Shown here: positions 47,640 through 58,632 of the stretch, piece by piece
How positions within the stretch are numbered: the stretch's first letter is position 1
How the letters are laid out: each line of letters begins with the position of its first letter
NCBI GenBank assembly: GCA_004352715.1
Contig: SCFE01000044.1
Span: 1,988,131 to 2,052,130 of the forward strand
Reading direction: 5' to 3'
From: Hofstenia miamia
Taxonomy: Eukaryota; Xenacoelomorpha; Acoela
Length of the DNA stretch: 64,000 nucleotides
Notes under the pieces: model-generated
Databases searched by the model: none
Told to the model about the DNA's origin: nothing
The model's input: the letters and a program-made list of their open reading frames with translations, nothing else
Translations under genes and position numbers: made by a program

Positions 47640-48575
47640 ACATCAGAAACGAAACTGAAATAGCGAGGCGTTCCTAAAGATAGTGTTGAAGGCCTAAGCT
47701 TTTTCCATCATTATTATCTGATATTCAACCAAAAGTAATTTCAAATATTATGATTAACTATGCTGATGATAACACGCTAATAGTGAACTCAAATAAGCTA
47801 GCCGAAGCACAACTAGAATTGGAAGGAATATATAAGCATAGTAAGAAGGTAGGTGATAAAACGCAGGAGATGGTAGTAAATGCTACAAGAAATACTCTGA
47901 ATGATGACTATTTAAACTTAGATGGTAAGCCAATAAAAAAAGTGACAAGTTTGCGAATTCTAGGAGTACATATTGATCAAAAATTAAGTTTACATGAGAA
48001 AATTCAAAACAGAATATCAGTTGGGAAAAAAGGGCTATTATTCTTGAAACACCATAAAAACGAAGATGATCCAAGTTGGAGCTCGTTACGGTGTACGAAT
48101 CATACATTGAAAATATACTCACCTATTCCCCTCTTGCTATATCAGGAGCAAATATTTCCAAACTAGACGTAATATCCAGACATGCAATTAAAATTATTGG
48201 GGAATCTCTGGTGGATGTATCAGCAAAAATCAAGAAACGTGTCAGTGAGCAGTACATCAAGATTCTAACACTACCTTCTCATCCTCTATATCCTTACTGG
48301 AAAGGCCTTATACTAATTTTTCAACAAGAAATAAACATTTATTTCGCCTCCTATTTGCTCGTACAAATCATGGCAAGCATAGTTTTTCCTATGTGGCAAA
48401 TAGGTAAATATCAAGTTTACCTATTTATTCAAAATCCTATTTTTAGCTTCGTTAGACGTAACAAGTACCATATTTTCGTGTGAATTGCTCTAAAATAATT
48501 TATCAATGTATGTTAATCATCTATTCATTTATACCTTTTGATAATGTATTTATATGTTATATTTCAATAAAATTA
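47640..48575 (+). pseudogene. Non-LTR reverse transcriptase 3' fragment
   Basis: The plus strand encodes the C-terminal half of a non-LTR RT. PKDSVEGLSFFPSLLSDIQP (normally PQGS.LGP) precedes MINYADDNTLIVNSNKL with an intact YADD box (frame 47750-48166), then LDGKPIKKVTSLRILGVHID and EKIQNRISVGKKGLLFLKHH. After a frameshift, TVYESYIENILTYSPLAISG and SRHAIKIIGES continue in the frame 48076-48483. An aataaa-containing A-rich end lies near 48568. The 5' part of the element is missing. It sits in the same intron of lectin gene B as the foldback copy 2. The clade was not determined. Confidence 0.7.
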
Positions 48576-48605
48576 ACAGTTAGATTAAATGGTTCTATTA
48601 TTTAG

Positions 48606-48772
48606 ACATTTATCCAGACTACATCTTCTCCCCAGACGACTTCATTCCTATCTATTTTGAAAAAACACGATGTTTCAAGTATTTTTCACAATCAGCTACC
48701 TTTCAATTTGCGAAAGAAAACTGTAGCATTGTGAATTCCTTTTTAATTGAGCCACAAACACGGGATGAATTA
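48606..48772 (+). CDS. C-type lectin gene B, N-terminal CTLD exon
   Basis: A 167-nt exon between acceptor TTATTTAG and donor TTA|GTGAGT. It enters in phase 1 and leaves in phase 0, identical in length and phase to 8928-9094. It encodes IYPDYIFSPDDFIPIYFEKT, RCFKYFSQSATFQFAKENCS and SFLIEPQTRDEL, the first third of a CTLD with the conserved Cys after the first helix (KENC). The first Cys of the extra N-terminal pair in gene A (FVCPEG) is Ser here (IFSPDD), while its partner Cys (RCF) remains, so that disulfide cannot form in the same way. The frame is otherwise intact. Confidence 0.75.
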
Positions 48773-49559
48773 GTGAGTACATTGTTTTAACTTTTTAATG
48801 CATTCATATGTTGTCTATGAAAATAAACTAAATTTATAATATATAATATTTATAATTGCACCCTGTATCGTTCAGGGAAATTTGTATGAAAATTGGCTTT
48901 TTGCTGATTGCCACTTGTGCTCCTGTTCTTTCTCTTTTTCTCTCACTCTCTCTATCAATATGGAATCTTCACCTAGATTCAAAAACCAGGCGCCTAAGCT
49001 AATATCTTTCCTGAATTATATAAACTCTATTTTTGAAAATTTGAAAACTTTAGAATGATCAAAGTATTTGTAGCTTAAGTATTAATTAGAATAACCCTAT
49101 GTTTGAATGTATTGCTGAATTTTTTGAAAAAACTTAGGACGATAATTGATTATATTGAAAAATCGATTATTTTTAGTAGCCAATGATTAATTTCTACCAC
49201 AATGGTGGAAGAAAATTATCAGGAATTTGGTATTTTGTAAATATATAATTTGAACTCTTACAAAATTTATGGCCTTAAAAACCATATGGACTTTCGACCA
49301 AACCAATGAAGCTAATTGAATATGGATTAGAAATCACATAGGCTTAAGTTATACAAAATACTTTTTATATTGAATATCCCAGTTTATATGAGAGTTAAAG
49401 CAAATTTATTGCTTAAATGTATATAAAATGTATATAAAATCTATAAACTAACACATGACAAAAATATTTACAAAACTATTTAAATATGCAATATTAATTA
49501 ATGGGCAGCTTTAAAAGTAATTCCACCATGCGTTGAGTTTATTATCTATGCCAAATAAT
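48773..49559. other. Intron sequence of lectin gene B
   Basis: It starts at the GTGAGT donor. There is a CT-rich run at about 48925-48957. Nothing else. The intron continues through the CR1/L2-like element to 54012. Confidence 0.5.
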
Positions 49560-49627
49560 GCTTGCCTATTTAATAAAATGTTTTTTATGAAGTGTTGAAG
49601 TGTTTATAGTTTTTCTCACATTTTATA

Positions 49628-51226
49628 TCAATCATTCCAAGAGATTAAACATTTAAAAGAAAATGAATCTTGACGATTATTGATGCTAAAAAGTGTTTTA
49701 CTTCTTTTATTGATTTTGATGTAATTATTAAGAAAACTTAATGAACTTAATTCATGAATAAATTTGTGAATCATACATAAAGATTGATACTGAATAAAGT
49801 AACTCGGGGCCAAAATATTATATGATGATCTTAATTGCGTTATGGATTCATGTTTTTCAATATAATTAAGTGTTCTAAATGTCCAGTTATATATTTTTGC
49901 TAATGATGAACGTTTTTGCGATGTGAGATTTTGAAAAAGAAATGCACAGTAATTAAATTGACTTAAGACAAATCAATGAATTAGTTTTACATGCGATGAT
50001 TTTTCTACATGGCGCAAATGGTACAAATATTTTATTCCACATGCTATCTTTTGTAGTTTGTGGGAGAAGAAATTATCGAAATTTAAGTCATTGTCTATTA
50101 ATACATCTAGATAGTTTACACATTTACTTTGACAAATTTCGTTATCACAAACATTAATTTTAAAATTTCCAGTAAGCTTTTTTTGTTGTTTAGATGAAAA
50201 GATGATAAATTGAGTTTTGTCAGAATTGATTTTTAGTTTATTATGATTGAAATATGTTACGAGATTTTCAATATTTTTTGTCAAATGTTTGGTTGCCTCA
50301 AAGGGATTTTTTGCTGTCCGTAATATACAAGTATCGTCTGCATATTGGGAAATAGTTCCATTTGTCAAGGATTTTGAAATGTCATTGACATAAAGTGCGA
50401 AAAGAATGGTCCCTAAAACAGTTCCTTGTGGTAGGCCTAGATTTGTAGTAGTATAGTCTGAAAAAATGTGATCAATTTTTAATCTCTAAAAAACTCTTAA
50501 TGAAATTTATTGCATTGACACTAAAACCTTCTAGCCTTAATTTTTCTTCTAAAATATCAAAATTCATTGAATTAAATGCTTTGCTTAAATCAAGTAAAGC
50601 AAACGCTGTAAACAAATTTTGATTCAAATTTTGATTAATTTTTTATGTGATTGATAAAATCGCATCAGATGTGCTGAATTTAGGTCGAAATCCAAATTGA
50701 TTACTTGATAAAATTTGATTGTCATTGATAAAGTTGTACATTTGTGCGACTAGTAGTTATTCAAATATTTTTGAGAAGGGGTTTGTTATACTAATTGGCC
50801 TGTAGTTCATGGGGTTTAGCGGGTCTCCTTTTTTATATAACGGTGAAATATCAGATTGCTGCGGTTTTTTTGATTAATTGCTTAGCGTGTTCATAATTAG
50901 GCCAACTAAGATTGATGGGATCCGATTTCGCAAGTTCAAATAAGAGTTTATTTTTCTTAATTATCATGTCCTTAATCAAGTCGGAATCACTGAGTTCGTT
51001 AATCCCTGGCCTTAATTGAGTGCTAATTAACTTTGTTCGCAGCGGTGCTACTTTGTTTAACGCTTTGATGATTTCGCAAATTATGAATTTTAGCATACTA
51101 TCGACATAACTGAAAGTGTAGGTTATATCAAAGGATATGTTCTTCAAAAAGTGTAAAATTTTTGCTCATTAAAGTTGCTAAAATCCCTAGAATAAATAAC
51201 TTTCCTATTTTTTGTCCTGAACTTAT
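49628..51226 (-). pseudogene. ORF2 reverse transcriptase part of the CR1/L2-like element
   Basis: Minus strand, in order: the endonuclease-RT linker (frame 51147-50851, ISFDITYTFSYVDSML, ending KKTAAI); an apparent deletion straight into PLYKKGDPLNPMNYRPIS (RT domain 1, about 50850); TAA; QFGFRPKFSTSDAIL; TAA; LLDLSKAFNSMNFDILEE (domain A, catalytic first Asp kept, about 50600); a 1-nt shift near 50485; GLPQGTVLGTILFALYVNDI (about 50440-50380); YADD at 50333-50344 in the frame 50368-49973; TGA; QFNYCAFLFQNLTSQKRSS (about 49950); LAPSYFIQYQSL; and SWND followed by TGA and coding-like sequence to about 49560. The catalytic residues of the RT survive but the frame does not. Confidence 0.75.
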
Positions 51227-52020
51227 GNCTAAAATATCAAAATTCATTGAATTAAATGCTTTGCTTAAATCAAGTAAAGCAAACGCTGTAAACAAATTTT
51301 GATTCAAATTTTGANTCCCTAGAATAAATAACTTTCCTATTTTTTGTCCTGAACTTATGGTTACTAACATAAACGCAAAGATTGTGATCACTAAATGATT
51401 CAAACATATATGTTTTATATTTATTACAACTATCGGATAGAAAATAGTCAATTAAATTAGAAAATCTAGTTGGGTTGGTTTTATTAATAGTTTGAAAAGC
51501 AAAAATATCACAAATATGATCAATTTTCTTTGATTCAACAGAATTTAAATATTTAGAATTAAAGTCTCCAAGGACACTAATAAACATATTTTCAAGAATT
51601 GCATATTCTATTTTTTCAATTTTGTGGTTACAAAATTCAGAAATGTAAATTTTATTTGGATTGTAGCAAATGTTTATGAGTTCGTTTTAGCAAGACTTTG
51701 AAAAGATTTTAGTTCAATTCTCATACTCTCAAAAATCTCATTTTAATTTATAAATCATTCCTACGTTTTCATTTTAAGGATTTTGGAATAAGTATCATTA
51801 ATCCCCCACCACGATCAGATCGGTTTTTGAAATGAATATCATAAGTATTACAGTCTGGATTACATAAGAATGGTAAATTTTCACATTCTTTTAACCAAGT
51901 TTCAGTAAATACATATANTGTTCTTCAAGAGGTGTATAAATTTTTGCTCATTAAAGTTGCTAAAATCCCTAGAATAAATAACTTTCCTATTTTTTGTCCT
52001 GAACTTATGGTTATTAACAT
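51160..52020. other. Scrambled segment with three single-N joins (51228, 51315, 51918)
   Basis: 51229-51314 repeats about 50550-50636. 51316-51917 repeats about 51973-52567. 51160-51227 repeats about 51950-52015. Every break falls on a single N, the pattern expected when overlapping or allelic contig ends are butted together. Confidence 0.8.
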
Positions 52021-52951
52021 AAACGCAAAGATTGTGATCACTAAATGATTCAAACATATAAATTTTATATTTGTTACAGCTACCGGATATAAAATAGTCA
52101 ATTAAATTAGAAAATCTAGTTGGGTTGGTTTTATTAATAGTTTGAAAAGCAAAAATATCACAAATATGATCAATTTTCTTTGATTCAACAGAATTTAAAT
52201 AATTAGAATTAAAGTCTCCAAGGACACTAATAAACTTATTTTCAAGAATTGCATATTCTATTTCTTCAATTTTGTGGTTACAAAATTCAGAAATATAATT
52301 TTTATTTGGATTGTAGCAAATGTTTATGAGTTCGCTGTTGTAAGAATTTGAAAAAGATTTTAGTTCAATCCACATACTTTCGAAAATCTCATGTTTAATT
52401 TCTAAATCATTTCTACGTTTTGATTTTAAGGATTTTGGAACAAGTATCATTAATCCCCCACCACGTTCAGATCGGTTTTTGAAATGAATATCATAAGTAT
52501 TACAGTCTGGATTACATAAGAATGGTAAATTTTCACATTCTTTTAACCAAGTTTCAGTAAATACATATATAGCGCTATTTCCAATTTTGCTGACCATTTG
52601 AATAAATTCATTGCGATTTGCACTAAGACTTCTACAATTTAGGTAAATAATTTTAAAATTTTTCCTAAAATTATTTAATACATCTTGTATTTTATTTTCG
52701 GAAATTGTTGGCCCTGGGTTACTTTCAATGTCTCCAGAAATAATTAGTCGAAATTTTAAGAACAATTTTAAATGATTACTTAATAAATTATAGAATTTCA
52801 TAGCATAATAATTTGAATGTACCTTTGTAATTTTCGAAAGTTGATAGCGGAATTTTTTAAGGGATTCATGTAGGGATACAGCAAACTGCTCTTTAATTAA
52901 TATAGTAACAATAATTATAATATAATAAAAACTGCACCTGAATAAGTTCAT
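51919..52951 (-). pseudogene. ORF2 N-terminus: hydrophobic leader, 2A-type motif, APE endonuclease
   Basis: An open frame of about 343 codons on the minus strand until the N at 51918. Residues 1-25 are hydrophobic (FYYIIIIVTILI). Residues 73-81 are GDIESNPGP (52709-52735), matching the D(V/I)ExNPGP consensus of 2A ribosome-skipping peptides. The APE endonuclease follows: IIYLNCRSLSANRNEF (about 101-116), YVFTETWLKEC (catalytic Glu, about 129-139), RGGGLMILV, ISVLGDFNSNYLNS (241-254), and ESFSDHNLCVYV (SDH, 301-312). All catalytic motifs are intact. The motif position, upstream of the endonuclease, fits known CR1/L2-like elements that carry 2A. The frame overlaps ORF1 by 59 nt. It ends artificially at a single-N join. 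Confidence 0.82.
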
Positions 52952-53860
52952 TGATCTTAGATGAGAGAGTTAGATTGAGCGATATGGCGTTGTGGCGAAA
53001 TGTTGTCGGTGAATTAGAGAAGAAGTTCCTTAAGTTACCAATGAAATGTGAAAGAACTTTGTAGGAGAGGTGGATACCACCGCCAGCAAGAGGAGAGGGA
53101 TCAATAATGCGTGGAGAGAGTAGAAACATTTCGAAGACTGGAATGACAGTGTAGCTGCTGTTAGATAGATTGTGCATGATACGATTGCATTCTTTGATTT
53201 CAGCGCAGTCATGGTTGATTTCAAAGAAATAGATTCGACTAGGAGTGAATTTTCTACGGACTTCAGATAATAGGTTTTGCAGATTTCACTTGAAATTCGA
53301 GATGTTGCCATTCAAAGCGTCGATCAAGCCAGTGTTTAAAATGACAGTATTGATGTGTGTTTTTGGGTAAAGAGATACTTTTCGTGTGAGTTCAGTGGTG
53401 TTGCTTCCTGGGTAAGAGTGTATTGTTGTCAATTGATTGTGAAGAAGACGATGCGAACGTGCGTATTTCAATATGCTGCTTCCAATGATGAGGGTTGAAC
53501 TTCCGGGTTTTACCCCTTTTACACGTGATTTCAATTTTGACGGTTGTTTCTTGGGTGTCGTTTGCATCCTTGGGAATGAGTGATAAGTGAGTGGTGACGA
53601 ATTTGAAAACGCGGATTCTGTAGTAGTAGTTGGTGCTGAGTTTTGGGGGTGTTTTGCTTGTGTTTGATCTTCGAGCAGAGATTGAGTAGAGACATTAGAT
53701 ACTGAAAGGAGAGAATTCTTAAAAAGAAAAAGAAGTGCTTCAGCTGTATGTTCTTTATTCAGCTTAGCGAACATTTGGTGGAGCGGCGTTTTCTTTTTAT
53801 TTTCAATCAAAGTGATTGCCGCATGCAGGGACGCATCCGACCGTTCTCGACAAGAGCACA

Positions 53861-53861
<1 letters not shown>
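52893..53861 (-). pseudogene. ORF1 with SGNH-hydrolase-like domain, one in-frame TGA
   Basis: A single minus-strand frame of 322 codons interrupted once, by TGA at codon 192 (53286-53288). Residues 1-110 are Ser/Thr/Pro/Lys-rich. The second part resembles the esterase (SGNH) domain found in ORF1 of many CR1 elements: STLIIGSSILKYARS (nucleophile Ser region, residues 122-136), YPGSNTTEL (block II, 150-158), VILNTGLIDALN (block III-like, 173-184), then after the TGA FFEINHD, RIIDPSPLAGGGIHLSY with the Asp and His of the catalytic dyad (about residues 254 and 264). The esterase is thought to help membrane or RNP interactions. The last 59 nt overlap the start of ORF2 in another frame. The stop could be decay or error. 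Confidence 0.7.
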
Positions 53862-53927
<66 letters not shown>

Positions 53928-53928
53928 G
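53861..53928. repeat. (AAT)n followed by (AT)n microsatellite
   Basis: About 40 nt of AAT repeats and 25 nt of AT repeats at the 5' end of the CR1/L2-like element. Confidence 0.95.
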
Positions 53929-54012
53929 ATGTATCATAGTGCTACCTGTAACTATGTTTTAGTTAGCAAATAATTAACGTATTACAAAATATTTTACCTA
54001 TTGCTTACTTAG

Positions 54013-54157
54013 GAAGTCATCTTCAAAATGTTTGCTATTTCTGATATTGTGGAATTCATTTGGACTGGATATTTGTCCTCCAACCTAAGTCATGATTACT
54101 TTGGGTATACTTCAAATAGAAGAATTCCAGACACAAATTGGTATAATGATCAGCCAA
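54013..54157 (+). CDS. C-type lectin gene B, middle CTLD exon
   Basis: A 145-nt exon between acceptor TTGCTTACTTAG and donor CCAA|GTTAGT. It enters in phase 0 and leaves in phase 1, the same length and phases as 6840-6984. It encodes EVIFKMFAISDIVEFIWTGY, then SSNLSHDYFGYTSN and IPDTNWYNDQP. The WTG core and the NWxxxQP(N) loop of a CTLD are clear. Splicing to 55665 creates Asn, giving QPN at the position where EPN (mannose-type) or QPD (galactose-type) is usual. SSNLS and SHD.. also give a possible N-glycosylation site. The donor GTTAGT is slightly non-consensus. It is separated from the previous exon by 5.2 kb that is mostly the CR1/L2-like element. Confidence 0.78.
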
Positions 54158-55664
54158 GTTAGTTTTCAATCAGATTTGAATTAATAAAAATAGTCACTAA
54201 AATCTTAGTACATGTATTTCTTTAATGTTCAAAATTTTTTAAGATTTTGTCTTGCAAGAGTACTTAAATAAGTAAAACAGGTAAAAAGTAATGTATTTGT
54301 CTTGTCAGAATCACTTTAGAGATTCATCTTGTTTCAATGAATGATATCAATACATTTTAGATTGATGTTTCTTTTTCTGCAATTCGATTGGTTTTCTGCA
54401 TTAAATGGTACCTATGTCTATGAGTGGGGCAAATCTTCCAAAGTATAGTATTAATACAGCTTTTTAAGAAAATTTCAGTGATTTCTTTTAACGCGAACAT
54501 AACACGGCATGCACTGAAATCTTTGTAAGTGACATTAATAATAATTGCTTGCTGTTCATGTTCACCCATTTCCTTGAACGCTTCTTAGTGAATTGCAAAA
54601 ATTAGAATCTATCAATTACATTTTTACAATTATAAATAACAGTACGTTTTAAAAATTAAATATGCATGCTGCACATTACATCGAGTTTCCTTTCAATTGG
54701 AATTGATACTTAGCATAAATTCGCACCCAGTTATACATGCTAAAAATTGATAAAGCTGTAAAAATTTTTAATAAATTTACCACTAATGTTCACTGATGTT
54801 ATGCCAATAATTCATTGGGTTTTAAAATATAATATAACAAATTGGAAGCTGGAATAATAAACTAAATATAATGGAATTATTCATAAAATTTGTCTTTAAT
54901 GCAAGCAGGTGCTATGCAATGAGATTTTTTATACTATGTCTTAAATTTGTTTTCATTCTTGTTTAGATTGTGAATTTCTATTACTAAGTAAGAATATTTA
55001 TGCATACTTTATTTATAAAATGAAGATATGAGGTTGATAAAAATTTGGTGACAATTTTACTGAATAATAAGAAAATCTGATTATTATATAACAATCAATA
55101 TAAATTAGTTGAAGTTTTTTTACCAAGAAGATGCCCCAAACACAACTAGCACAATGTACAATTCAATATTTTAATGTAAATGAGTTAATTACCAAATTTA
55201 TAATCCACATTACAGATATTTTGCTTAGATTCTGTTTTTCAGCAGAACACATGAAATTTAATCATATGATATAGATCAATATACATGTATAGTAAATCAG
55301 GTACTTGAAGATGTCCATCTTCAATTTCCAACAAATTATATTATATTTTGTTTTATGTTCGTATACATAGCTTGTTTTATCAAAATTTATATATTATTCT
55401 TATGAAAGATCTTTGGATAAATGTTCAATTCATTTGATGAGATTATAAAATACTTGCAATGCCTTTTAAGAGTTTTAAAAATATCTTTATTCAATTTTAA
55501 AGTTAAAATCTGTTATATTGTTGTTAATATATGTATAGAGATATTGTAATACACCAAAACTTATTTCTGCGACTCTATATGCATAATTGATATTAATATT
55601 CGTCACTAAACAAAAGAATCTTACAAGCTAAAATTATTGATGATTGCAATTAATGACTGTTTAG
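54158..55664. other. Intron of lectin gene B
   Basis: AT-rich; no other feature recognised. Confidence 0.5.
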
Positions 55665-55775
55665 ATAATTATGCTGAACGATGTATTTCTGCTTATCTTG
55701 AAGAATTAAAGTTTGTTGATAGCGACTGTAATGCTAATATACCTTACATTTGTGAAATGAACTATTCCAACAAAG
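55665..55775 (+). CDS. C-type lectin gene B, last CTLD exon
   Basis: A 111-nt exon after acceptor GACTGTTTAG with a donor CAAAG|GTATAC (phase 1). It encodes NYAERCISAYLEELKFVDSD, then CNANIPYICEMN, the C-terminal third of a CTLD. The two C-terminal Cys (SDC, YICE) and the preceding Cys (ERC) that close the canonical disulfides are present. The usual WND calcium motif reads FVD, so only the Asp remains, and together with QPN this suggests altered or lost Ca-dependent sugar binding. If the donor is not used, the frame runs on to a TAA at 55852. Later exons (membrane anchor or tail) were not found. Confidence 0.75.
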
Positions 55776-58632
55776 GTATACTTTACACTGGAAAGATCGT
55801 TTCAGTTTACGAATTCTATATTTACATGTTCTTTCACATTGTTAATAAATAGACAATTTAATTGTGTTAAATTGACAAGATTACCTTAGTAAAAGTTTCC
55901 AGCAATTAGTTTATTATTAAATTAGATGAAATTGAAATTCCCTGATATGAGAAGATGAAACTAATATATCAAGACTTCTGAAAAAAAATTGGGGGCTGTG
56001 AAGATCATTCTATTTTAATTAAAATTCAAATAATTGAATCTGATTATTAGGAAAATAAAGATATTAAGGAATTGAAAATGTACAGGATCACATTCTGTTT
56101 GGAAGTTTTTCTTCAAAAATGACTTTTTGTTTTGTTGTTGTTAAGTTGTACTCAGAATGAGACATGGGGTAATTTTATTTAGACAAGACTATTGTTTAGT
56201 TTGCAGTTCTGAAAATTTAGTTTTCAAAGTAGTTTTTTATAAGGATTAACTTTAAAAATAAGTGCGGTTGATACAGTGAATTTGTGCAGTATTGATTTAG
56301 TTAGAAAAACTCTTTTGCACTTATTATAGGACAGTTATTTTTCAAATATGTTATTTTTTGATACATTTGCTTACAACCCACACAAATAGACCTATGCTCA
56401 CATTGAGATTAGGGAATAACTTTTTGCTAAGCACTGAAATTACTTCATACCAAGAGTCAATTTAAGTGTAATTTGATAGATAACTAATCATGATTTTAAT
56501 ATTTGTTATAATATTTGGCATTGACACAAATACAATTACGTAATAAAGCACTGTCATAAAAATAAACATATATAATTCATAAAATTTCAGCACTAGAATA
56601 TGAGCGTAGTGAGGCTCTGGCCGAATTCACCCACAATGGAACAGTATAATTAGGCTTGGTTAGGAATTTTCTTAAGAAACTTACTAAGTTTTCCGATTTT
56701 TCATGTTTCAAACGTTGGTTGCTTGCTTGCACACTATTCACATACTACTAGAGAAAATACCAATAAATTTTTAGGCAAGATACCGCGGTATCGGTATTCT
56801 TAAAATGCCACGATATTCTCAGATTCGCTCTTTACCTGCAGCATACACAATTAAGAAGTTAGACGTATTGCAACATCAATCAATGCAGGGCTGATTTATA
56901 AAGAATGTTCTTAGAATTTACAGATTTAGGTGTTCAAGTTAATTGTTCTTTTTCTCAAGCCCGACCCCAAGCTTAGGCCTAAGCAGTTTCAACCCATGCC
57001 TGTTCGCTCTCTGCTGAATTTCAATTGTTTTTGAAAGGTGAAATTATAGCTCATGTTTGTTCAATTCAATAGTATGAGACCCTGATGAAATATTTAAATT
57101 TGTAAAGGTATATTCTGAAAGAAGAACCCATACCAGCTAAATTCATCTATGAGGCTCATTAGCAAATTTAAATTGTTGATTCCTAAGTCACTTGAAGGGA
57201 TATTATGTCAGTACTGCGAAAAGTTGTGGAACTTCCCATAATTAATGAATTTTGAATTCGAAAACTGCGTTTTGTACGGCTTGGATGGTTCATCTACAGA
57301 AAACGAAATCGTTAATTGAGGGTATTGCATTGTTAATAGTCTTTATTCTTTGAAAATTTTTGCAATTGAATTAAGTAGATAAATAAATATATTTATTTAC
57401 ATTGAACAAACTAAAGCAGAGACGAAACTGGGCTGGGTTTTCTGAAATTGTTCACAGCCCAGCCCATTGTTGGTGGTCCCAGCCCATCTATTCTAAATTT
57501 TCAGCTCATTTAAAGCCCATTTTTAATAAAATGAAATGTAGACCATTTTACTGCAAAAATTTTAATGACTACTTTCAATTTAAAGTAAGTCTTCCAGATT
57601 CATTTCTATATCATACATTGGTGTCACCAGGAACTAGAAACATGGTTATTAACTAAAACATGCATTCATGAACCTGTTTTCTTAGTAGTGCATTCAAGTA
57701 ATTCTATATTACTTCAATTTCTTATAATCTATATCTATTACTTTATGTCAGAAGCACTTACATTTTTCGGACAAATTTTAAACGAATTTTATTTGAAATG
57801 TTGGAAATTTCTTTTACTGGATCAGTTCATCTAAGATTTTTAAACAAAATGTAACCATATGAAGAAATCCTATTTTGAAAATTTTTAGGCAGACAACGGA
57901 ATATACTCTGTATTTAATGTCATTTCTATTCCAAACTTGAATGAAATTAGTACATAATTTATTCGTCCTTTAAAAGATCAATTGAAATCATAAAATTAAC
58001 TTACTTTCTTTTGCTATAATAATTTATCATCCGGTGACTAATGTATTGATTAGATTACAGCACGTTTTCCAAAATTATGAATTTTGCTAAATTTTTATTT
58101 GAAAATAAATGTAGGCTTAGAATTTAAATACGGTTTAGCCAGCTACTAGTTTAAATGAGAATCTAATGAATGCACAAATTTCTTTGAGCAAATCATTACA
58201 TAGAAATATATAGTACATAATAAAAACCGCAGTTTACAAAATTCTTTTTGTTTAATGTATATAATGGTCTGATTTTGATTGATTTAATCAATGCTGCAAC
58301 TGCATCACTTTTTTAAAGAATTTGTAATAAAATAAACCCTAAAAGATGGTTTTGGAATTCCATTCACAACCTAATGCCTACGGAAGTTATTGTGAGATTC
58401 CCATTAGATGCCTGCGCGTTTCTCATCAGATCTCTAGATGAAGATGGCATTGTTAAGATCCGAGTGCAATTGTTCTGCCCATACCCCGAATTTAACAGGA
58501 CATGAGTGAACCCGATCTGGGCCCTACACTGAATAATACCCAATCAAAGCCGTCAAAAAAACTGACTGACATAGACTTTTAAAATAATAAACACTTGTTG
58601 TTCACATAATAGGATTAAATGTATTTCAAACT
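55776..58632. other. Non-coding region downstream of lectin gene B
   Basis: No exon recognised. Small palindromic piece gggctggg...cccagccca at 57431-57486, and similar sequence at about 13005-13035. The frame 57402-57656 has no recognisable content. Confidence 0.4.

Larger units (their letters stand above)
49560..53861 (-). mobile_element. CR1/L2-like non-LTR retrotransposon, antisense in a lectin intron
   Basis: A nearly complete element on the minus strand: ORF1 (53861-52893), then ORF2 with a 2A-type motif, APE endonuclease, RT (domains through YADD) and an RT C-terminal region ending near 49560. Frame breaks, an internal deletion of the endonuclease-RT linker near 50852 and three single-N joins (51228, 51315, 51918) with repeated segments make it unreadable as one ORF. 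It lies wholly inside the 48773-54012 intron of lectin gene B, in the opposite orientation. A (AAT)n(AT)n tract (53861-53928) abuts its 5' end. Confidence 0.8.

Noticed and set aside
49628-53288. TGA recoding (as Trp or selenocysteine) in the CR1/L2-like element, because several in-frame breaks are TGA
   Set aside because: TAA stops, frameshifts and a deletion also occur, and the TGA positions do not sit at conserved Trp sites; ordinary decay is simpler.
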